Positions 59,190 through 64,000 of a stretch of DNA of 64,000 bases are shown here, in pieces. The stretch is from Sesamum alatum (lineage: Eukaryota > Streptophyta > Magnoliopsida > Lamiales > Pedaliaceae): positions 11,924,136 to 11,988,135 of the forward strand of contig JACGWO010000013.1 in the NCBI GenBank assembly GCA_034509735.1. The letters are read 5' to 3'. The notes below the pieces were generated by a model. That model was not told where the DNA came from and made no database searches. It saw nothing but the letters and a program-made list of their open reading frames with translations. A program made the position numbers and the translations under genes. The stretch's first letter is position 1; each line of letters begins with the position of its first letter.

Positions 59190-59530
59190 TGAAGGGAAAA
59201 GAGATTGTTAAGCCATTTTTCGGACAAAAGAGCGAAGCCATGAATCTTTTGGATTTGATCCATACAGACATTTGTGATGTACTCAAAAGCCCAAGGATGA
59301 TTTTCTTACTTCATAACCTTCACCACTGATCACTCACGGTTGGGTTATTTGTACTTAATGAAGTACAAGTTTGAAGTGTTTGAAAAGTTCAAAGGGTTCA
59401 AACTAGGAGTAGAAAATCATATTGACCGCAAAATTAAGAACCTTCGATCCTATCGAAGTGTTGAGTACTTAAATACAGAATTCTTTGATTGCCTAAAAGA
59501 GAATGAGATTCTCTCTCAGTGAATACTAGT
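59190..59530 (+). pseudogene. Copia integrase remnant
   Basis: Shows L-L-D-L-I-H-T-D-I-C (about 59250-59280), where the first catalytic Asp region begins, then KFEVFEKFKGFKLGVENHID and RKIKNLRSYRSVEYLNTEF (59370-59485), in which S-D-R-G-G has become S-Y-R-S-V, and LKENEILSQ. The C-terminal part of the domain is missing. Confidence 0.85.
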
Positions 59531-59852
59531 GGGAGTTTGGTTGGATACTAGATCCACCTTGGGTTGGGTATCTAAAAGAAACTGCAAGAGAGTATTTTGT
59601 GTTCTCTCAATATAAAAGTATTTATTTCGAGAAATGTAGTATTCTTTAAAGAAGGGTTTTCTATCGATACTCAAATAGATAAGTTGCAGCTCGAAGAGTC
59701 AAGTGATGCAGGACCTATGGTAATGGAAATGATCATAGCATCCCATATTGACCTTATTGATATACTAGCTTTAACTAGTAAATTGGATAATGATCCAAAT
59801 GACCTTAAAAAGAGAGGATTCAGGAAAGTAGCTTGAGACCACAAAATCCAAG

Positions 59853-60180
59853 ATGGACTCCATATACTCCACAAAGTATGGACTTTGTAGACCCATCTAC
59901 AAGCTTGAGCTTGGAGTTGACGGAGAGATAATGATCTTTATGACCCTATTGATGGTGAAAGGTTATACTCAAAGAAACAATGTGGACTTTGAGATAACAT
60001 ATTCTCCATCGACTATGGCGAAATCCATCCGACTTGTCATAGTCATATACTATGACTATGTGATATGAAAAGTAGATGTAAAGACCGCATTCCTTAGTGG
60101 AATTGTTGAGGATGAGATTTACATAGATCAACCTCAAGGTGTTACATCTGAAACAGGAGAAACAAAAAGTTTGTAAACTC
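59853..60180 (+). pseudogene. Copia reverse transcriptase remnant
   Basis: KLELGVDGEI, then V-K-G-Y-T-Q-R-N-N-V-D-F-E-I-T-Y-S-P (about 59960-60010) and, after a TGA, KVDVKTAFLSGIVEDEIYID (60070-60128) with the first catalytic Asp. YVDD is absent, so the palm domain is incomplete. Confidence 0.85.
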
Positions 60181-60369
60181 CAACGGGCCTATTTATGGAG
60201 TTAAATAGGCATCCCGAAGTTGAATAATTTTTCATACTCATAAAGTTGTATGATCGTGTTATTAATGAATATGATTCATTAGTGTATTAGAAGGTCAGTG
60301 GGAGCTCAATAGATATTATTAATGCTAAATCTTAATCTGGTTATTTATTTTGGCTGAATCGAGGAGCTG

Positions 60370-60673
60370 TCAATTAGATGGCGATTCCACGTTACAGGCT
60401 GAGTACATTGTAGCTTATGAAGCTGCAAAAGAGGTAGTTTGGATGTAAACTACATCCAAGAGTTGGGTGTAGTACCTAGCATTGTTGAATCCGTAGTTAT
60501 ACCTTGTTATAACAAATGGTGCAATCACACATGTGCTAATAGTGGATCGCATTGCATTGATATAGAACATAGCAGACCCGCTGCCTAAGCCTGATTCTAG
60601 ACTACACATAATCAGCATCTTGTGAAGATGGGCATGAGCTTATGGGCAATGGCTTTTAGGTCAAGTGAGAGAT
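60370..60673 (+). pseudogene. Copia RNase H end and polypurine tract
   Basis: Shows L-Q-A-E-Y-I-V-A-Y-E-A-A-K-E-V-V-W (about 60388-60445), matching the RNase H Glu region, then remnants of the A-D-P-L-P-K terminus near 60575. The polypurine tract AAGTGAGAGAT ends at 60673. Confidence 0.8.
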
Positions 60674-62843
60674 TATTAGAATTGGTGACCGTCAAGCCAA
60701 TTGTTGGTTCATTGTCTGTCATTCTAAATGATCTTTTTCAATAAAATGTTAATATTAAGAATTGTTTTTTGGCCATCTTCATCTTATGCTTAACACAATA
60801 TTTGTATGAATTTGGTTGAAGCCCTTAGATCATAGTGCTACGTGGTTGGCTCGCGCATATGATGGCGACCATGAAACCAACCTCTATGGTTTGATCTAAA
60901 ATGTTCTAAGTCGATGAATCGGTCGAGACGGGGCATCGACCATGATTCCTTAGAGACTTGCACTAAGTGATGCGTTCATATGATGATTGTTGCGTTTCAT
61001 AGACAATGACGTATGACGTCTACGCACTTTAGTGGGTGCTTGATAAGGATTAATAAGTTCACTGAACTGGCCCGTAGGAGATGTCATATGGAAGCCTTTT
61101 GGGGCATGATCAGTATGATTTGATTCTCCTTTGTTACGATAGTGCATTAAGTGGTCCTTTGACTTGAGGTTTCATAGTAACCTTGTGCATAGGACGACTA
61201 TAACTTGATCATGTCTGATGTAGCTATGGTTTCTTCTATAGTTGTTAAAAAGCCATGTTTCAAACATAGTCAGAGCATGCATCGAGGTTGGTGAGTTCCA
61301 AGATAGGATCCATCGCTCATCATAAGATGATGAAGAATCTCCTATGTTGTCTACAATGTGTTCTCCAAAATCCGCGGCCACGGTAGTTGATCGAATCGAA
61401 AGGAGTTTCCTATATTGATAAATAAGTAGCACAAAGTGTAGAGTTGATACATAGATATTCAAGTCCTAGATGGGAACCGACTGCAATTCCGTGCCCTACA
61501 CTTTGATCGGGAGATTAGCTTGATGGAAGGACTGTATTTGAATGGAACTCGTAACTTACAGGTTTATGCAGATTCACCTATTCTCTAGTGCCATGGACTA
61601 CTGCTAGGTGGCCACATATGGTAACGGGTACCCTCCAACTAAGGATTTAATTGAGGGTGATTAATTATGATATGATCTAATTAATCTAATGCAAATAACT
61701 TTGCTAATTAAATTGTATATGTGATACAAGCCCAAGTCTAGCTGAGTAGTGAACATAAAGGGTCACACACAAATCCATGATGGAATTCTTGAAAATAATT
61801 AATTGGATTAATTATGGAGGATGAAGAAGCAAAGTTCAATTTGTCTTCTTATGAAGAAGCAAAGTTGGACTTGTCTTCTTGAAGAAGCAAAGTCCAATTT
61901 GTCTTCTTGAAAGACGAAGAAGCAAAGTTAGATTTGTCTTCTTGAAAAAATGAAGAAAGCAAAGTTGGATTTGTCTTCTTGAAAGAAGAAGAAGCAAAGT
62001 CAAACATGTCTTCATAAGATGAAGAAGCAATGTCGAACTTCTCTTCTTAATATGACAAAACAAGTTTGTCATTTTATATGAAAAAAGAAGCAAAGTTGAA
62101 CTTCTCTTCTTAATATGACAAAACAAGTTTGTCATATTGTAAGAAGATAAATCAAATTTTTCTTCCTCTTTGCAAGATGAAGAAGCAAAGTTGAACTGCT
62201 CTTCTTAATATGACAAAACAAGTTTTTCATTTTGTAAGAAAAAGAATCAAACTTGTCTTCCTCTTTGCAAGAAGAAGAAGACAAGTTGAACTTGGATTTT
62301 TCAATAGAAGGTCTATAAATAGAGACCTTGGTTGCCATTCAAGACAACTCTTTGCTTTCTTATTTCTTGCTCTCTTGCTCTTGCTCTTGCTCTCGCTCTT
62401 GCTCTCGTTCCTTTTCCAAAGAGAAACAAGTTCTTTTGTCTTCTCCATTGATCAATCATTGATCTACTATAATCCTCTAATGCCTACTAGCATAGGGTTA
62501 AAGGAGATTCCGTCATAGGTGGTGTGGACTTTCTTTAGAGGGAAGACATATGTGTTCCTACCGTGAACAATGATCGAAACGATTTTACCGTACCGAATGA
62601 CTAATAGCCGTTTTCTACCGATTGCTTAGATAGGAATCGTACTTGAAAACGTTTACGTCATCTACATTAACCGACGGACACCAAGGTTAGTATCCTAAAC
62701 CATTCAATTGACTCCTTTATGCATGAGATCCGTGTCTAGTAGCAACGAGACAGGCGATTTGATCGCTAATTACAATATTGTATTGTAATTTAAACTCTAA
62801 TTTTCATTGCGTTTAATGTCTCGAGGTCTATACGAAGCTAACA
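60674..62843 (+). repeat. 3' LTR of type D element
   Basis: 2170 bp, TATTAGAATTGG (first TG mutated) to AAGCTAACA. Retains the ~200 bp lost from the 5' LTR (about 61095-61300). Confidence 0.93.
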
Positions 62844-62848
62844 GAAAG

Positions 62849-64000
62849 GACCATACTCGTATGGTACTCGGGGGCCTAAATGTTCACGCCAACATTCACC
62901 TAGTCTCTAGTGCCATGGACCGTTGCTAGACGGCCACTCATGGTGACGGGCATTTTTCGATTAATGGTTAATTGGAAAACAGTTAATTAAATTGGATTTA
63001 ATTGATCAATTATTTTGGACACAAGCCTAAGTCTAGCTGAGGTTGAACCTAAAGAATCGCACACAAATCACTATGGAATTGGTAGAATTAGTTTGGAATT
63101 AATTCTAGTAGAAGCGTATTAATTTAATCCATTAGATCATTTATTGGGAAATCCATTTGATGGATAGTCTAAGAATTAATTAATTAAATTAATTAATTCT
63201 TAGGTTTAGAACCTTTAAATTAATTGGATTAATTTATCGGGGTTTGGATTAATTAATTTATTGGATCAATTCATTAGAGTTTCGACTTATGTTTATTTAA
63301 TTGGATAAAATAAACTTATGGGTTTCAATTGGATTGAGATTAATTGGATTAATTAATGTGCGATGGATTTTTTTGAATTAATTTAATTAGATTAAATAAA
63401 AGTCCAATACTAGTAGTCCTAGTCCATGGAACAAAGCAATTTATAGCAAGTGAGGAATGAATTAAAATCCTCCACATGTGTGGCACATGTGACCAGTCTT
63501 TGTGTGGTTTTGTGGGTGGTTTATTTGCTATAATGGTGCATGGTTATGTAGATAGTGGTGTGTGTATGTCAGTTGCTTTGGAAGTTGACAAGAGAAGTTG
63601 ACTTTTGAATTCAACAACTCTACATACACAAAACTATTCACATAACTTGTAGACATGCACTTGCACGAATTTTTCATCAAAAAACTCTCCAAAATCTCTA
63701 AAAATATTCTCCCTTTCGTGTTCATACCTTTTGCAAAGGATTGAACAATTAAATATTCCAAAAATCATTAAACAATAGTGTTATTTCGGAAGTGTTTCTT
63801 CTTCTTTCTCTAATTCTATCTAGCAATAGATTAAAGGATATACATTCCATAGTGTGGTGTGGACAATTTAAGAGGGATTCTAATTTGGATCCTCAAGTGA
63901 ACGAAGGAGAGACAGAAAAGGAACAAAACGCTAGAGCCGGTTCTACGTGTAGTGAACAAAGGTTGGTTTCCGTTTACATTTTATGTAATTTTTGTTTACT
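62849..64000 (+). repeat. Long copia LTR (type B), right piece
   Basis: Continues 54402 after one GAAAG is removed: GACCATACTCGTATGG..., then the 'ACCTAGTCTCTAGTGCCATG' segment common to all LTR types here. It runs to the end of the window, and no terminal CA or PBS has been reached, so the element extends beyond. Confidence 0.85.

Larger units (their letters stand above)
54403..62843 (+). mobile_element. Type D long-LTR copia element, 8.44 kb
   Basis: LTRs at 54403-56365 and 60674-62843, both ending CATACGAAGCTAACA-like (second TATACGAAGCTAACA). The first starts TGTTAGAATTGG, the second TATTAGAATTGG (TG mutated). The PBS TGGTATCAGAGCCC is at 56367-56380 and the polypurine tract AAGTGAGAGAT ends at 60673. 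An exact duplication GAAAG flanks it (54398-54402 and 62844-62848). Internal region 4.3 kb: a minisatellite leader, Gag zinc knuckle and protease remnants, integrase, RT and RNase H remnants. The 5' LTR lacks about 200 bp present in the 3' LTR. Confidence 0.94.

Overview
This window is nuclear DNA of a flowering plant, most likely a eudicot. It is AT-rich and dominated by layered, mostly broken retrotransposons: Ty1/copia elements with initiator-Met primer sites, Ty3/gypsy elements, LINE fragments and MITEs. The only host gene I can support is a four-exon, minus-strand flavodoxin-like quinone reductase (FQR1/WrbA family, 203 codons). There are no tRNA genes, bacterial operons or CRISPR arrays.

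Layout. 1-3407: AT-rich DNA with a GC-cored foldback (218-540) and the left arm of a ~2.2 kb inverted repeat. 3408-14983: the spacer of that repeat, holding a copia remnant with a MITE inside it, a minus-strand gypsy gag remnant, and a LINE split by a complete but mutated copia element (8759-13691, 321-bp LTRs). 14984-17171: right arm. 18616-23153: the FQR1-like gene, with a MITE in its third intron and a foldback made of gypsy pieces in its second. 24660-28777: decayed coding region resembling the 'putative gypsy type transposon' protein. 28778-36152: a Ty3/gypsy element with LTR, PBS, gag, protease remnant, RT, RNase H and integrase, interrupted by a 2.2 kb solo LTR (31894-34094, exact 5-bp target duplication).

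36153-64000: nested copia elements with very long (~2 kb) LTRs that share the start TGTTAGAAT(A/T)GGTGACC. The order of events can be read from target duplications. A minus-strand element (42698-52761, duplication AATCA) sits inside the 3' LTR of a plus-strand relative. A second element (54403-62843, duplication GAAAG) sits inside another related LTR (53552 to beyond the window end). A LINE fragment (52893-53551) is caught between them. A ~0.9 kb insert in the LTR at 36153 looks like plant mitochondrial DNA.

No element here looks coding-competent. Frameshifts, stops, internal deletions and Asp-to-Asn changes at catalytic positions are visible. The strongest signals are structural: a near-palindromic LTR pair, the large inverted repeat, a duplicated GC-rich block in a copia leader, and a palindromic motif pair kept at 80-82 bp spacing in three separate elements. 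I did not see a clearly new biological system. All similarity statements come from reading translations by eye against remembered family motifs; no database search was run.
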